From NCBI RefSeq assembly GCF_006385175.1, contig NZ_VFIY01000004.1, positions 248,001 to 312,000 of the forward strand: a stretch of 64,000 nt of DNA, read 5' to 3'. A program made the translations under genes and the position numbers. The notes beneath the pieces are model-generated. The model had not been told where the DNA came from, did not search any database, and was given only the letters and a program-made list of their open reading frames with translations. Shown here in pieces: positions 25,907 through 35,070 of the stretch. Positions within the stretch are counted from its first letter, which is position 1; each line of letters opens with the position of its first letter. This DNA is from Emcibacter nanhaiensis. GTDB taxonomy: Bacteria; Pseudomonadota; Alphaproteobacteria; Sphingomonadales; Emcibacteraceae.

Positions 25907-26581
25907 ATGACTGAAGAACGAAAGCATATCGCCATCATCATTCCGGCGCTTAATGAAGAGGGCACCATTGCCACTGTGGTGCAGGCGGTGCGGCCCTTTG
26001 GTGATGTGATTGTGGTGGACGACGGTTCCACGGACAAGACGGCACAGATTGCGCAGGAGGCCGGCGCCGAGGTGGTGTCCCATCCTGTAAACCAGGGCTA
26101 TGACATGGCCCTGTTCAGCGGTTTTTCCCGCGCCATCGAAGCCGGGTATAAAATATGCCTTTCCATTGATGCGGACAACCAGCATTGCCCGGAATTTATT
26201 CCTCAACTGGTCAAACCGATCGAGGACGGAAAAGCAGCTATTTCCATTGGGGTGCGCCCCAAACCGGCGCGCCTGTCCGAGGCGCTGTTCCGGCTCTATA
26301 CCAAGGCCCGCTGGGGAATTGGCGACATCCTGTGCGGCATGAAAGCCTATGACACGGCTGTGTTGAAGGGCTATATCCATATTTTCCGCCACCCGACCAT
26401 CGGCACCGGCGTCACCCTGACCGCGGCGCGCGACGGGATCGAGATCGCCCAGCTCGATATGCCGGTGCGCGAGCGCGTGGATACCCCGCGCATTGGCCGG
26501 GTGCTCCGGGCCAACTGGATCATCTTCAAAGCCATGCTGGGTGATATTTTTTCAGGGGGGAATTATGCCCGGAGCGGATAA
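25907..26581 (+). CDS. Family 2 glycosyltransferase
   Basis: A 224-residue GT-A enzyme. IIIPALNEEGTI at the start, VVDDGSTD at about residues 37-44 and SIDADNQH at about 87-94 (the D-x-D-like metal site) match the dolichyl-phosphate mannose synthase-like group of GT2. There is no C-terminal membrane domain, so it is soluble or peripheral. In a nonulosonic acid cluster it could add a further sugar or make a lipid-linked donor. It overlaps the next gene by 17 bases. Confidence 0.88.
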   Translation: MTEERKHIAIIIPALNEEGTIATVVQAVRPFGDVIVVDDGSTDKTAQIAQEAGAEVVSHPVNQGYDMALFSGFSRAIEAGYKICLSIDADNQHCPEFIPQLVKPIEDGKAAISIGVRPKPARLSEALFRLYTKARWGIGDILCGMKAYDTAVLKGYIHIFRHPTIGTGVTLTAARDGIEIAQLDMPVRERVDTPRIGRVLRANWIIFKAMLGDIFSGGNYARSG

Positions 26582-27311
26582 GATCGTAGTGATAGTCCAG
26601 GCCCGGATGACCTCTTCCCGGTTGCCGGGAAAAGTGCTTAAGCCTTTGGCCCGAAAAACTATTCTCGAACATGTCATCGAGCGCTGCAGCCGTATTGCAG
26701 GGGTGGACGAGGTCTCTATCGCCATGCCTGATGACGCGGCCCAGGACCCTTTGGTGAAATTCGTCAGCGGACTTAAGAACGTTTCCTTCTTCCAGGGATC
26801 GGAGACCAATGTGCTGGAGCGGACCTTTCTGGCGGCCAAGGCGGTCGGGGCCGGGACGTTGCTGCGGGTGACGTCAGATTGCCCGTTTATCGATCCGGAT
26901 ATCTCCGGCGCATTGTTGGCCGCGTACCGGCAATCCGGTGCCCGCTATGCCCGCCTGCCCATGGACCGGGGGTTTCCGCTGGGCTTCGATACCGAGGTCC
27001 TGTCCATGGACCTGTTGCGCGAGGTGTATGAGGCGGATACCGACGAGTATGAACAAGAGCATGTGACCCCCTATATCTGGCGGCGACCGGAACAATATGG
27101 CTGCCTGATGCTGGACCATCTGCCAAGCCTGCGCCACTGGCGGCTGGTGGTCGATGAAGAACGGGATTACGAGTTTGCTGCCCGGGTTTTCGAGGAACTC
27201 TATCCGGCGAAACCCGAGTTCAATTTTAAAGACCTGCAGCAACTGTTTTCCGACAAGCCGGAATTACTTGAAATTAATGCCTCTGTAGCGCAAAATCCTT
27301 ATGTAAAATGA
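26565..27311 (+). CDS. SpsF-like cytidylyltransferase, copy A
   Basis: A 248-residue nucleotidyltransferase of the CMP-sugar synthetase-like (SpsF) family. IVQARMTSSRLPGKVL at residues 9-24 is the nucleotide-binding start; LLRVTSDCPFIDP is the metal-site region. The ATG at 26565 follows AGGGGGG four bases upstream and is preferred to the longer frame from 26493. Such enzymes activate nonulosonic or related sugars with CTP. A second, similar gene lies 1.4 kb downstream, so the two may have split roles. It precedes the methyltransferase by 30 bases. Confidence 0.85.
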   Translation: MPGADKIVVIVQARMTSSRLPGKVLKPLARKTILEHVIERCSRIAGVDEVSIAMPDDAAQDPLVKFVSGLKNVSFFQGSETNVLERTFLAAKAVGAGTLLRVTSDCPFIDPDISGALLAAYRQSGARYARLPMDRGFPLGFDTEVLSMDLLREVYEADTDEYEQEHVTPYIWRRPEQYGCLMLDHLPSLRHWRLVVDEERDYEFAARVFEELYPAKPEFNFKDLQQLFSDKPELLEINASVAQNPYVK

Positions 27312-27341
27312 ACCGGTTAGTCCGGTAGTCAGGAACTGGAA

Positions 27342-27974
27342 ATGAATACATCAAATACCGAGCAGACGTCCTTCTGGCGTGGGGAATTCGGGGACGAATA
27401 TATTGATCGCAACGCGGCCGATGCCGAACACCTGCGCAATCGTCTCGCCATGTGGAGCCGGATCATCGCCCCGATGCGGGATGAAATGCCGAAACGGATT
27501 CTGGAGATTGGCTCCAACATCGGCCTCAACCTGCGCGCGCTCAATCTTCTGACGGATGCCGAGATGGTCGCGGTTGAACCCAATGAAAAGGCGCGCAAGA
27601 TCCTGGTTGACGACAAAGTGGTCGCCCCGGGCAACGCCATTGAAGGGGTGGCGTCGGAATTTGATCTTGCGGATGGCGCCGTTGATATGGCCTTTACCTG
27701 TACGGTGATGATCCATATCCACCCGGATGATCTTCTGGCCGCCTGCAAACGGATCCACCGGGCGACCAGCAAATATGTGGTCTGCATCGAATATTTCTCC
27801 GACAAGCAGGAAATGATCGAATACCGCGGCCACAGCAACAAACTGTTCAAATGTGACTTCGGCGGTTTCTGGATGGACAATTTCCCCGATCTGAAACTGC
27901 TGGACTACGGCTTCGAATGGAAGCGGATCACCGGGCTGGATAACTTCACCTGGTGGGTTTTTGAGAAGAAGTAA
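27342..27974 (+). CDS. Pseudaminic-acid-associated SAM methyltransferase
   Basis: A 210-residue class I methyltransferase. The opening TSFWRGEFGDEYIDRN resembles the family named pseudaminic acid biosynthesis-associated methylase. Motif I is ILEIGSNIGLNL at about residues 47-58, then MVAVEPNEKA and a core FTCTVMIHI. These proteins occur in nonulosonic acid clusters and may methylate the sugar or a precursor. The product is probably cytosolic. The gene's end is followed at once by the second SpsF-like gene, ten bases on. Confidence 0.85.
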   Translation: MNTSNTEQTSFWRGEFGDEYIDRNAADAEHLRNRLAMWSRIIAPMRDEMPKRILEIGSNIGLNLRALNLLTDAEMVAVEPNEKARKILVDDKVVAPGNAIEGVASEFDLADGAVDMAFTCTVMIHIHPDDLLAACKRIHRATSKYVVCIEYFSDKQEMIEYRGHSNKLFKCDFGGFWMDNFPDLKLLDYGFEWKRITGLDNFTWWVFEKK

Positions 27975-27984
27975 GGCAGAATTC

Positions 27985-28746
27985 ATGCCGGGAAACAAGC
28001 ATATCGTCGCCACCATCGAAGCGCGCATGACCTCGACCCGCCTGCCGGGCAAGGTGCTGAAGGAGTGCCAGGGCAAGTCCATGCTGGCGCTGATGGTCGA
28101 GCGCGTGCAACGGGCTCGGCATATTGACGAGGTGGTGATTGCGACCACGGTCAATGTGACTGATGATGTCATTGTGGAGGAAGCCAACCGGCTTGGCGTC
28201 GGGTTTTACCGGGGCAGCGAGGACAATGTCATGTCCCGGGTGCTGGAGGCGGCCAAGGCGCACAAGGCGGATATCATTGTTGAACTGACCGGCGACTGTC
28301 CGCTGATGGACCCGGCTTTGATCGATGAAGCGGTTGAGGCTTATCTTGACAGCGGCGTGGATTATTTGTCCAACTTCAACTATTTGACTTTCGACACCGC
28401 GGAAACCTATCCGATCGGCTGTTCGGTGCAGGTCTTCAGGACTGCCGTCCTCGACGATGCCTTCAGCCGCACTGACGATCCGCTGGACCTGGAGCATGTG
28501 AGCCGCTTCATCTATCAGCATCTGGACCTGTACAGCGTTAAATTTATCGGCGCGCCGGAACATCTGCGGGCGCCGGAGGTCTCTATCACCCTGGATACGC
28601 CGGAAGATTTCCAGCTGATCGAGGCGGTGTTTGATCATCTTTATCCGAAAGATCCCGAGTTTACTCTGGCGGATATTCTGGATTTCTTCAAGGAGCATCC
28701 GGAAATCGCCGCCCTCAACCGGCAGATCGGCAGGGTGAAGGTGTGA
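27985..28746 (+). CDS. SpsF-like cytidylyltransferase, copy B
   Basis: A 253-residue relative of copy A. IEARMTSTRLPGKVLKE at residues 9-25, VELTGDCPLMDP in the middle and EHVSRFIYQH near the end fit the same family. The ATG at 27985, with AAGG about nine bases upstream, gives alignment with copy A; the frame is open from 27961. The two copies share the framework but differ across the sugar-binding half, so they probably use different sugars or partners. Its TGA overlaps the GTG start of the oxidoreductase. Confidence 0.84.
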   Translation: MPGNKHIVATIEARMTSTRLPGKVLKECQGKSMLALMVERVQRARHIDEVVIATTVNVTDDVIVEEANRLGVGFYRGSEDNVMSRVLEAAKAHKADIIVELTGDCPLMDPALIDEAVEAYLDSGVDYLSNFNYLTFDTAETYPIGCSVQVFRTAVLDDAFSRTDDPLDLEHVSRFIYQHLDLYSVKFIGAPEHLRAPEVSITLDTPEDFQLIEAVFDHLYPKDPEFTLADILDFFKEHPEIAALNRQIGRVKV

Positions 28747-29723
28747 GCGCGCCTGTGGAACCGTACAAGGTTTTTATCATCGGCTGCGGAGCCATTGCCG
28801 GCGGTTATGACGCAACCGATCCGCAATGCCCCGATGTGGTGCAGACCCATGCCAAGGCTTTCGGGCTGGATGACAGGTTCAAGGTTGTCGGCTGTTATGA
28901 TCCTGATCAGGAAAAGGCCCGGAAATTCGCCGCTTTGTGGAATATTTCCGAGGCCGCCAGCGAGCTCGAGAGGGCTTTGTCGGATCTGATGCCGGATGTG
29001 GTCTGCATTTGCAGTCCGACAAAATTTCATGAGCAGCACCTGACGCTGATGCGGGACAGGGACATTAAGCTGGTGATCTGTGAAAAACCCTTGACGGACG
29101 GGATTGAAAGCAGCCGGGCAGTCGTTGAAAAATATCTTGGGAGTTCAACCGCGCTGACGGTCAATTACACCCGGCGCTGGAACAGGGCCTTCCAGGATCT
29201 GGCCCGGCGCATTGCCGACGGGGAATTTGGCCGGCTGCAGCGGGGGACCGGCTGGTACAACAAGGGTCTCTATAACAACGGTTCCCATATGGTTGACCTG
29301 TTCCGGATGTTTTTCGGCGACCTCACCGTGACCCATGCCGGTCAGGTGGAACATGATTTCTGGGAAGATGACCCGACCATAAGCGCAGGCCTCAGGACGG
29401 CTAGTGACCTGCACCTGCACCTTGCCGGGACCGATGTTCGCGATTTTCAGTTTTTCGAGTTTCGCCTGGTCATGGAGAAATCCGTCATCGACATGGTTGA
29501 TTTCGGCGACCGGCTGGTGATCCGGAAACTGGGCGAGGATGGCGTGCCGGTGCGCAACGCAGAGACCATCGATACCGGCCGCAACAGGACCTTTGTGGAA
29601 TTGGCGGACAACATCGCCAATTATCTGGGGGGCGGCGAAACCCTTAAAACTTCGGCACAGGACGCACTGACAACACTGGAAATATGCGCCGCTATCCGGC
29701 AGATGGCCGGCGTGCGGACGTGA
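28743..29723 (+). CDS. Gfo/Idh/MocA-family oxidoreductase
   Basis: A 326-residue NAD(P)-dependent oxidoreductase with a GTG start overlapping the previous stop. IIGCGAIAGGYDA at residues 11-23 is the Rossmann turn, and CEKPLTDG contains the catalytic Lys of the E-K-P motif. LTVNYTRRWNRAF and NGSHMVDLFRMFFG follow, the latter with the family His. These enzymes oxidise or epimerise sugar nucleotides. In related flagellin-sugar clusters such genes sit with SpsF-like and DegT-like genes. Substrate unknown. Confidence 0.87.
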   Translation: MSAPVEPYKVFIIGCGAIAGGYDATDPQCPDVVQTHAKAFGLDDRFKVVGCYDPDQEKARKFAALWNISEAASELERALSDLMPDVVCICSPTKFHEQHLTLMRDRDIKLVICEKPLTDGIESSRAVVEKYLGSSTALTVNYTRRWNRAFQDLARRIADGEFGRLQRGTGWYNKGLYNNGSHMVDLFRMFFGDLTVTHAGQVEHDFWEDDPTISAGLRTASDLHLHLAGTDVRDFQFFEFRLVMEKSVIDMVDFGDRLVIRKLGEDGVPVRNAETIDTGRNRTFVELADNIANYLGGGETLKTSAQDALTTLEICAAIRQMAGVRT

Positions 29724-29742
29724 GGACAAAAAGGATCAGGAT

Positions 29743-31059
29743 ATGTCACAGCTGGCATTACTAGGCGGAACGCCCGTAAGATCTGAGCATTTTCCGGCTC
29801 ACAATTACATCGGCGAAGCGGAAAAGAAAAAGGTCATGGAAGTCCTGGACAGCGGAGTGCTGTCAAAATTCCTTGGCGTCTGGCACAAGGATTTCTATGG
29901 CGGGCCGGAAGTCCAGGCGTTTGAAAAACAATGGGCCCGGGACTATCAGGCCAAACACGCCATCTCCGTCAACAGCTGCACAAGCGGGCTTTATGCCGCT
30001 GTCGGTGCCGCCGGTGTCGGCCCGGGAGACGAGGTCATTGTCTCACCCTATACCATGGCCGCCTCGGTGACGGCGGCGATTGCCTTTAATGCGGTACCGG
30101 TGTTTGCCGATGTCGATCCCAAAAGCTACTGCATTTCGCCGGAAACTATCCGCCAGGCACTGACCCCGCGGACCAAAGCCATCATCGTGGTGCATATTTT
30201 CGGCCAACCGGCGGAAATGGACGGCATTATGGAAATCGCCCGGGAGCATGACCTGGTGGTGATCGAGGACTGCGCCCAGGCACCCTGCGCGACCTATAAG
30301 GGGCGCCCGGTCGGCACCCTCGGCCATATGGGAGTCTTCTCGCTCAATTACCACAAGCATATTCATTCCGGCGAGGGTGGCGTTATCACCACCAATGACG
30401 ATAGCTATTGTGATCGGTTGCAGCTGATCCGCAACCATGCGGAAGCTGTGCTGCAGGGCCGGGAAGTGGACAGCCTGGTCAATATGGTTGGCTTTAATTT
30501 CCGCCTCGGCGAGATTGAGGCGGCGATCGCTGTGGTCCAGAACGAGAAAAGTGCGGAACTGGTGGCCAAGCGGCGCCGCAATGTGGCCTACCTGTCGGAA
30601 AAGCTGAAGGATATCCCGGGGCTGCGCCTGCCTGAGGTGCCCGATTATGTGGAACATTCCTATTACATGCATGTGATGCGCTATGTGGAAAGCGAAACCG
30701 GGGTCAGCCGGGACGCTTTCGTCCGGGCGGTGCGGGCTGAATTGCCGGAAATGAGGCTCCGGGAAGGGGAAGGCGCCCTGATCGGCCAGGGCTATGTGAA
30801 ACCCATTTATCTCTATCCCATGTTCCGGGAACAAATCGCCTATGGATCGGTGCAGTGCCCGTTCAAATGTCCCCATTATAAGGGAGAACAGGACTATAAG
30901 GCGGGCATGTGCCCCAATGTGGAAGACGCGCATGCCACCGTGATTACCCACGAACTGATCCGGCCGTCGCTGAGTGAAAAGGATCTGGATGACGTGGCGA
31001 CAGCTTTCCACAAGGTTGCGGAAAATCTCGAGGAGTTGAAGGCGGTTGACGGGCAATAA
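29743..31059 (+). CDS. DegT/DnrJ/EryC1/StrS-family PLP aminotransferase
   Basis: A 438-residue sugar aminotransferase. It opens LALLGGTPVR, a start typical of the AHBA-synthase/inosose-aminotransferase branch, not of short PseC. SVNSCTSGLYAA and VIEDCAQA contain phosphate- and ring-binding residues, and Lys205 in NYHKHIHSGEGG is the expected Schiff-base lysine. A Cys-rich stretch (CPFKCPHYKGEQ) near residue 375 is a feature of part of the family. It likely aminates a keto-sugar made by the dehydratase or the oxidoreductase. It overlaps the next gene by 14 bases. Confidence 0.9.
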   Translation: MSQLALLGGTPVRSEHFPAHNYIGEAEKKKVMEVLDSGVLSKFLGVWHKDFYGGPEVQAFEKQWARDYQAKHAISVNSCTSGLYAAVGAAGVGPGDEVIVSPYTMAASVTAAIAFNAVPVFADVDPKSYCISPETIRQALTPRTKAIIVVHIFGQPAEMDGIMEIAREHDLVVIEDCAQAPCATYKGRPVGTLGHMGVFSLNYHKHIHSGEGGVITTNDDSYCDRLQLIRNHAEAVLQGREVDSLVNMVGFNFRLGEIEAAIAVVQNEKSAELVAKRRRNVAYLSEKLKDIPGLRLPEVPDYVEHSYYMHVMRYVESETGVSRDAFVRAVRAELPEMRLREGEGALIGQGYVKPIYLYPMFREQIAYGSVQCPFKCPHYKGEQDYKAGMCPNVEDAHATVITHELIRPSLSEKDLDDVATAFHKVAENLEELKAVDGQ

Positions 31060-32026
31060 CCCCCAGAAAATCCTTCTGTTCAGCCGGGATCCCGGCGGCA
31101 CCAACCAGCTGGTCGCGGTGCGGGACTTGTTGCTATCCGCCAACCGGCAGGACAGGCAGATTTTCGCGCCATTGGGGCTCTCGGCAGCCATCCCGGCAAT
31201 CAGGATTGTGGCCAAGGATTATGCCCGGGACATCTGGAAACGGCTTGACGCGGACTATCACGACTGGGCGGAGGTGGGCCTTGGGCGCTTGTTTGAGGAC
31301 TTCGTCCCGGACCTGGTGCTGACTGCCACCGGCCATGTGGATGATCACTCCGAGCAGGAGGTCTGGCGACAGGCCAGAAGCCAGGATATCCCAAGTGCGG
31401 CTTTTCTGGATTCTGCCGATCATGTTCAGGACCGCTTTCTGGATGCGACAGGCGGGAAAATATTCCCTGACCATGTTTATGTCTTCGATCGCCAGTCCGC
31501 AGCTGACCTTTCGGGCATGGATTTTCCGGCGGACCATATACATATCACCGGCGACCTGTATGCGGGTTATCTTGGCCGACAGGACAATCCCGAAGCAGTC
31601 CGTGATATCTGGTCGGCCTGGAATAGCCAGCCAGGTGAATCAATCATCCTCTTTGCTTCCGACTATATTTCGGAAATCGGACTGGCCGGATTTGAAGACA
31701 AGGTCAGCGAATTTGAGTGTCTTGATTACCTGATTGATGGGCTGGAGGAGCTGGCTGCTGCCAGCGGTCTGTCCGGGCCCTTCCGGCTCGTGATCCGGAT
31801 GCATCCCAAGGATACGCCGGGAAAATATGATGCCTATCCGGACAAATCACAGCTAGGTCTGACGATTATGATCAATAATCAAGGATTGTCACAGGATGCG
31901 GTCAGGGCGGCGGACCTGGTGGCCGGGATGCGCTCGGCTTTACTCAGGGAAGCCGAGGTATTCGGAACACCGGTCTTGCGGCTTATTCCTCTGGTTCTGA
32001 ATAAAGGTCCTCAAAAAAGCGCCTGA
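31046..32026 (+). CDS. GT-B-like protein of the sugar cluster, function unknown
   Basis: A 326-residue protein with a TTG start inside the aminotransferase end, preceded by GAGG. No family is firmly recognised. ILLFSRDPGGTNQLVAV at the start, VIRMHPKD at about residues 249-256 and AADLVAGMRSALLREAEVFG at about 290-309 resemble the two-domain fold of UDP-GlcNAc 2-epimerases, PseG hydrolases and GT-B transferases. A UDP-sugar hydrolase (PseG/LegG step) or a glycosyltransferase would fit the cluster, which otherwise lacks that enzyme. Its 3' end overlaps the convergent acetyltransferase gene by 44 bases. Confidence 0.65.
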   Translation: MTGNNPQKILLFSRDPGGTNQLVAVRDLLLSANRQDRQIFAPLGLSAAIPAIRIVAKDYARDIWKRLDADYHDWAEVGLGRLFEDFVPDLVLTATGHVDDHSEQEVWRQARSQDIPSAAFLDSADHVQDRFLDATGGKIFPDHVYVFDRQSAADLSGMDFPADHIHITGDLYAGYLGRQDNPEAVRDIWSAWNSQPGESIILFASDYISEIGLAGFEDKVSEFECLDYLIDGLEELAAASGLSGPFRLVIRMHPKDTPGKYDAYPDKSQLGLTIMINNQGLSQDAVRAADLVAGMRSALLREAEVFGTPVLRLIPLVLNKGPQKSA

Positions 32027-32687
32027 CCTTTTCGGTACGGTTGTCTGACGATCTTCGTTCGTAAAGCTGGCCCAGATCGTCGGTGCAGATGTTGCCGCTT
32101 CGTTTCCTTTCCAGGCTATAGAATCTGTCGGATGTGATTGCGTAAGTTATTGTATCATAAGGACTTCCATCGCGAACGCCGAAATTCTGATGATAGCCCT
32201 CAATCTGATAGCCAATCAGTTCCAGGCTATTCATCCAGCGCCACAGTGCCGCATTCTGCCCGGCGTAAACCCGTTGCAGGTTGATCCGGTCAAAGGCGTG
32301 TTTGGTGAGCAGGGCAACGGCTTCCAGCGCGGCGCCTTTCACATCCCGCTCGCCGAAGACGATGCTCAGGCTGGCACTGCGGAGCATATGGTTGATATCT
32401 TTCAGGCAGACAATGCCGATATGCCGCCCGGTCTCCCGTTCGATGGCAACGAGCAGCAGGGAATTGGGGTTGTCGATTTCTGTCTGGACAAATTTGGCCT
32501 GTTGTTCCCGGTTGACCGGGAAAACGCCGTGAATCAGATAGCGGGTGGTTTCCGCATCGTTGAACCAGCTGTGCCAATGCCCCTCCAGCACATCCTTTTG
32601 TACGTCGGGTTGGCGGAGACAGACGATCTTACCTCTCAGGAAAATATCTTCTTCTTGCGGGGTGCCGGTCATTCTGTGCAGATCCAC
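31983..32687 (-). CDS. GNAT-family acetyltransferase, PseH-like candidate
   Basis: A 234-residue protein with an acetyltransferase fold at about residues 20-190. LRQPDVQKDVLEGHWHSWFND and TTRYLIHGVFP match the start of sugar-acetylating GNATs such as PseH, and GIVCLKDIN, ALEAVALLTKHAFDRINLQRVYAG hold the acetyl-CoA-binding and following helices. It would N-acetylate the 4-amino sugar before hydrolysis and condensation. It is the only minus-strand gene of the cluster, divergent from pseB and overlapping the preceding plus-strand gene tail to tail. Confidence 0.8.
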   Translation of the reverse strand: MDLHRMTGTPQEEDIFLRGKIVCLRQPDVQKDVLEGHWHSWFNDAETTRYLIHGVFPVNREQQAKFVQTEIDNPNSLLLVAIERETGRHIGIVCLKDINHMLRSASLSIVFGERDVKGAALEAVALLTKHAFDRINLQRVYAGQNAALWRWMNSLELIGYQIEGYHQNFGVRDGSPYDTITYAITSDRFYSLERKRSGNICTDDLGQLYERRSSDNRTEKVRRFFEDLYSEPEE

Positions 32688-32711
32688 TTCTATTCTGATA
32701 ATATTAAGGCT

Positions 32712-32739
32712 TTGTCTTTACAGCATTTTTCCTTATACT
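32712..32739 (+). promoter_or_regulatory. Possible sigma-70 promoter before pseB
   Basis: TTGTCT and TATACT are separated by 16 bases, about 34 bases before the pseB start. The -10 is close to consensus, the -35 only partly. Tentative. Confidence 0.4.
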
Positions 32740-32766
32740 TGAAAGAGTAACATACTTAGGGAATGA

Positions 32767-33804
<1,038 letters not shown>

Positions 33805-33807
<3 letters not shown>

Positions 33808-33833
33808 AATTATATAATTTTAGAATTATATAA
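33805..33833. repeat. Short AT-rich direct repeat at the end of pseB
   Basis: TAGAATTATATAA occurs twice with a 16-base period; the first copy contains the pseB stop codon. Probably a local duplication; no function is seen. Confidence 0.6.
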
Positions 33834-33850
33834 AGACAGTTCAAAAAATG

Positions 33851-33885
33851 AAAAAGACCGGCAGATCCTGCCGGTCTTTTTTTGC
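33851..33885. terminator. Bidirectional terminator between pseB and flagellin 2
   Basis: Fourteen-base arms AAAAAGACCGGCAG and CTGCCGGTCTTTTT with the loop ATC serve converging genes; T-runs exist in both directions. Confidence 0.9.
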
Positions 33886-33906
33886 CAGAATACGTGACTA
33901 AAACGG

Positions 33907-34737
33907 TTAGCCGCCGAACAGGTTCAGGATAGCCTGCGGTGCCTGGTTGGCGATGGAGAGCGCCTGGACGCCCAATTGCTGTTTTACCTGGAGCGATTGC
34001 AGGTTGGCGCTTTCCTTGGCCATATCCGCGTCCACCAGGTTTCCGATACCGACCTCGATGGTGTCGGCAATTTTGTCGGAGAAGACGCGCTGGGCTTCAA
34101 GGGATTTGCCACCTGCGCCGAGCGATGTCAGAACGGAGTTCACATTGTCGAGGGCAGTGTCCACGGTAGACACCATAGCTGCGGCGAGTGTCTGCGTGTT
34201 GATGGTCGCGCCGGCAGTAAAGGTGATATTGGGGCCGCCGAGTGTCAAATTCTGATGATCGACGGTGATCGTCTGAGTTGCATCCGGGTTGGTGATGGCC
34301 ACAATTACGTCGGCGCCGCTGTCGAGAATGTTGGTGCCGTTGAATTCGGCGTTGTTGATAATCGTCGTGATTTGGTCCCTCAGGGCTTCAAAGTCTTCGG
34401 CCAGGGCGTCACGGCTGGTCTGGTCGAGGCCTGAGTCCGCCGCGGCAACAGCTTTCTCTTTCATCTCAATGAGCAGATCGGAAATGGATCCGCCTGCCGC
34501 CAGGGCGATATCTACCGTACTGATGGAACGGTCAAGGCTCTGCTTGACGGCGTTATACCCTTTCAGGTCGGCGCGCAGGCCCTGGGCAATGGAGAAGATG
34601 GCCGCATTGTCCTTCGCTGAGGAAATTTTGAGGCCGGTGTTAATTCTGGTCTGAACCGTTTCCAGATCGGTGGTGGTTTTATTCAGGTTCAACAGCGCCG
34701 ACAGGGCACTGGCATTTGTGTTAACTGAAAAGGACAT
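33907..34737 (-). CDS. Flagellin 2
   Basis: A 276-residue flagellin, paralog of flagellin 1. The N-terminal LNKTTTDLETVQTRINTGL, SAKDNAAIFSIAQGLRADL and LLIEMKEKAVAAADSG, and the C-terminal QSLQVKQQLGVQALSIANQ, are strongly conserved; the central part (about residues 140-200) differs and contains GGPNITFTAGATINTQ. An AAGGAGAG ribosome site precedes the ATG. Unlike flagellin 1 it has a consensus sigma-54 promoter 72-86 bases upstream. It stands alone between pseB and the flgI operon. Presence of two flagellins suggests ordered or mixed filament composition. Confidence 0.96.
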   Translation of the reverse strand: MSFSVNTNASALSALLNLNKTTTDLETVQTRINTGLKISSAKDNAAIFSIAQGLRADLKGYNAVKQSLDRSISTVDIALAAGGSISDLLIEMKEKAVAAADSGLDQTSRDALAEDFEALRDQITTIINNAEFNGTNILDSGADVIVAITNPDATQTITVDHQNLTLGGPNITFTAGATINTQTLAAAMVSTVDTALDNVNSVLTSLGAGGKSLEAQRVFSDKIADTIEVGIGNLVDADMAKESANLQSLQVKQQLGVQALSIANQAPQAILNLFGG

Positions 34738-34808
34738 ATTGCTCTCCTTATCCTACAAGTATTCTGGCTGTTACATTCAATGCAAAACTTGTTGCTGGAC
34801 ATGTATTT

Positions 34809-34823
34809 GCAATAAGCGTGCCA
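34809..34823 (-). promoter_or_regulatory. Sigma-54 promoter of flagellin 2
   Basis: Minus strand reads TGGCACG-CTTA-TTGC followed by A, a full match to the sigma-54 consensus TGGCACG-N4-TTGC-W. Transcription would start about 12 bases below the GC, leaving a leader near 60 bases. Confidence 0.88.
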
Positions 34824-34905
34824 ATTTAAGATGAATGCATAACCCTTTGTAATATAAGGAGAAAAAAATAAAAAATGACGGTAAATAGACACAGTGGGTA
34901 ATATG

Positions 34906-34922
34906 TTCCCCATTGGGGGGAA
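34906..34922. promoter_or_regulatory. Candidate enhancer for flagellin 2
   Basis: TTCCCC and GGGGAA arms with five bases between, 83-99 bases above the sigma-54 -24 element. A near-identical repeat lies at 41880-41897 above the flgF promoter. Position suits a sigma-54 activator such as FlbD; the binding protein is inferred. Confidence 0.5.
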
Positions 34923-35020
34923 AAGCTTGCATTGCAGAGCGGCCAGGGAAGGGAATGAAGGTCTTTTTTGCCTAGTGATTTTTGCCTGTCAAACACGGAG
35001 AATCCGGGTGTTTTCCGGGC

Positions 35021-35043
35021 AAAAAAAAAGGGCCGAAGCCCTT
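35021..35043 (-). terminator. Terminator of the flgI-flgJ-flgN operon
   Basis: On the minus strand AAGGGC-TTCG-GCCCTT, a stable UUCG-type tetraloop hairpin, is followed by a long T-run. It lies 28 bases after the last gene of the operon. Confidence 0.85.
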
Positions 35044-35070
35044 GTTGGAAGACCCAAAGTAAGAGAACTT

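Larger units (their letters stand above)
34738..35070. other. 333-base gap: flagellin 2 regulatory region and flgN terminator
   Basis: No gene is seen. From left to right (for the minus strand, from the flagellin start upwards) it holds the ribosome site, the sigma-54 promoter at 34809-34823, an inverted repeat TTCCCC-N5-GGGGAA at 34906-34922, and the flgN-side terminator at 35021-35043. The leader is about 60 bases. Confidence 0.75.

Noticed and set aside
26493-26564. Upstream extension of the first SpsF-like gene
   Set aside because: The extra 24 residues overlap the GT2 gene, lack similarity to the family, and the ATG at 26565 has a strong ribosome site.
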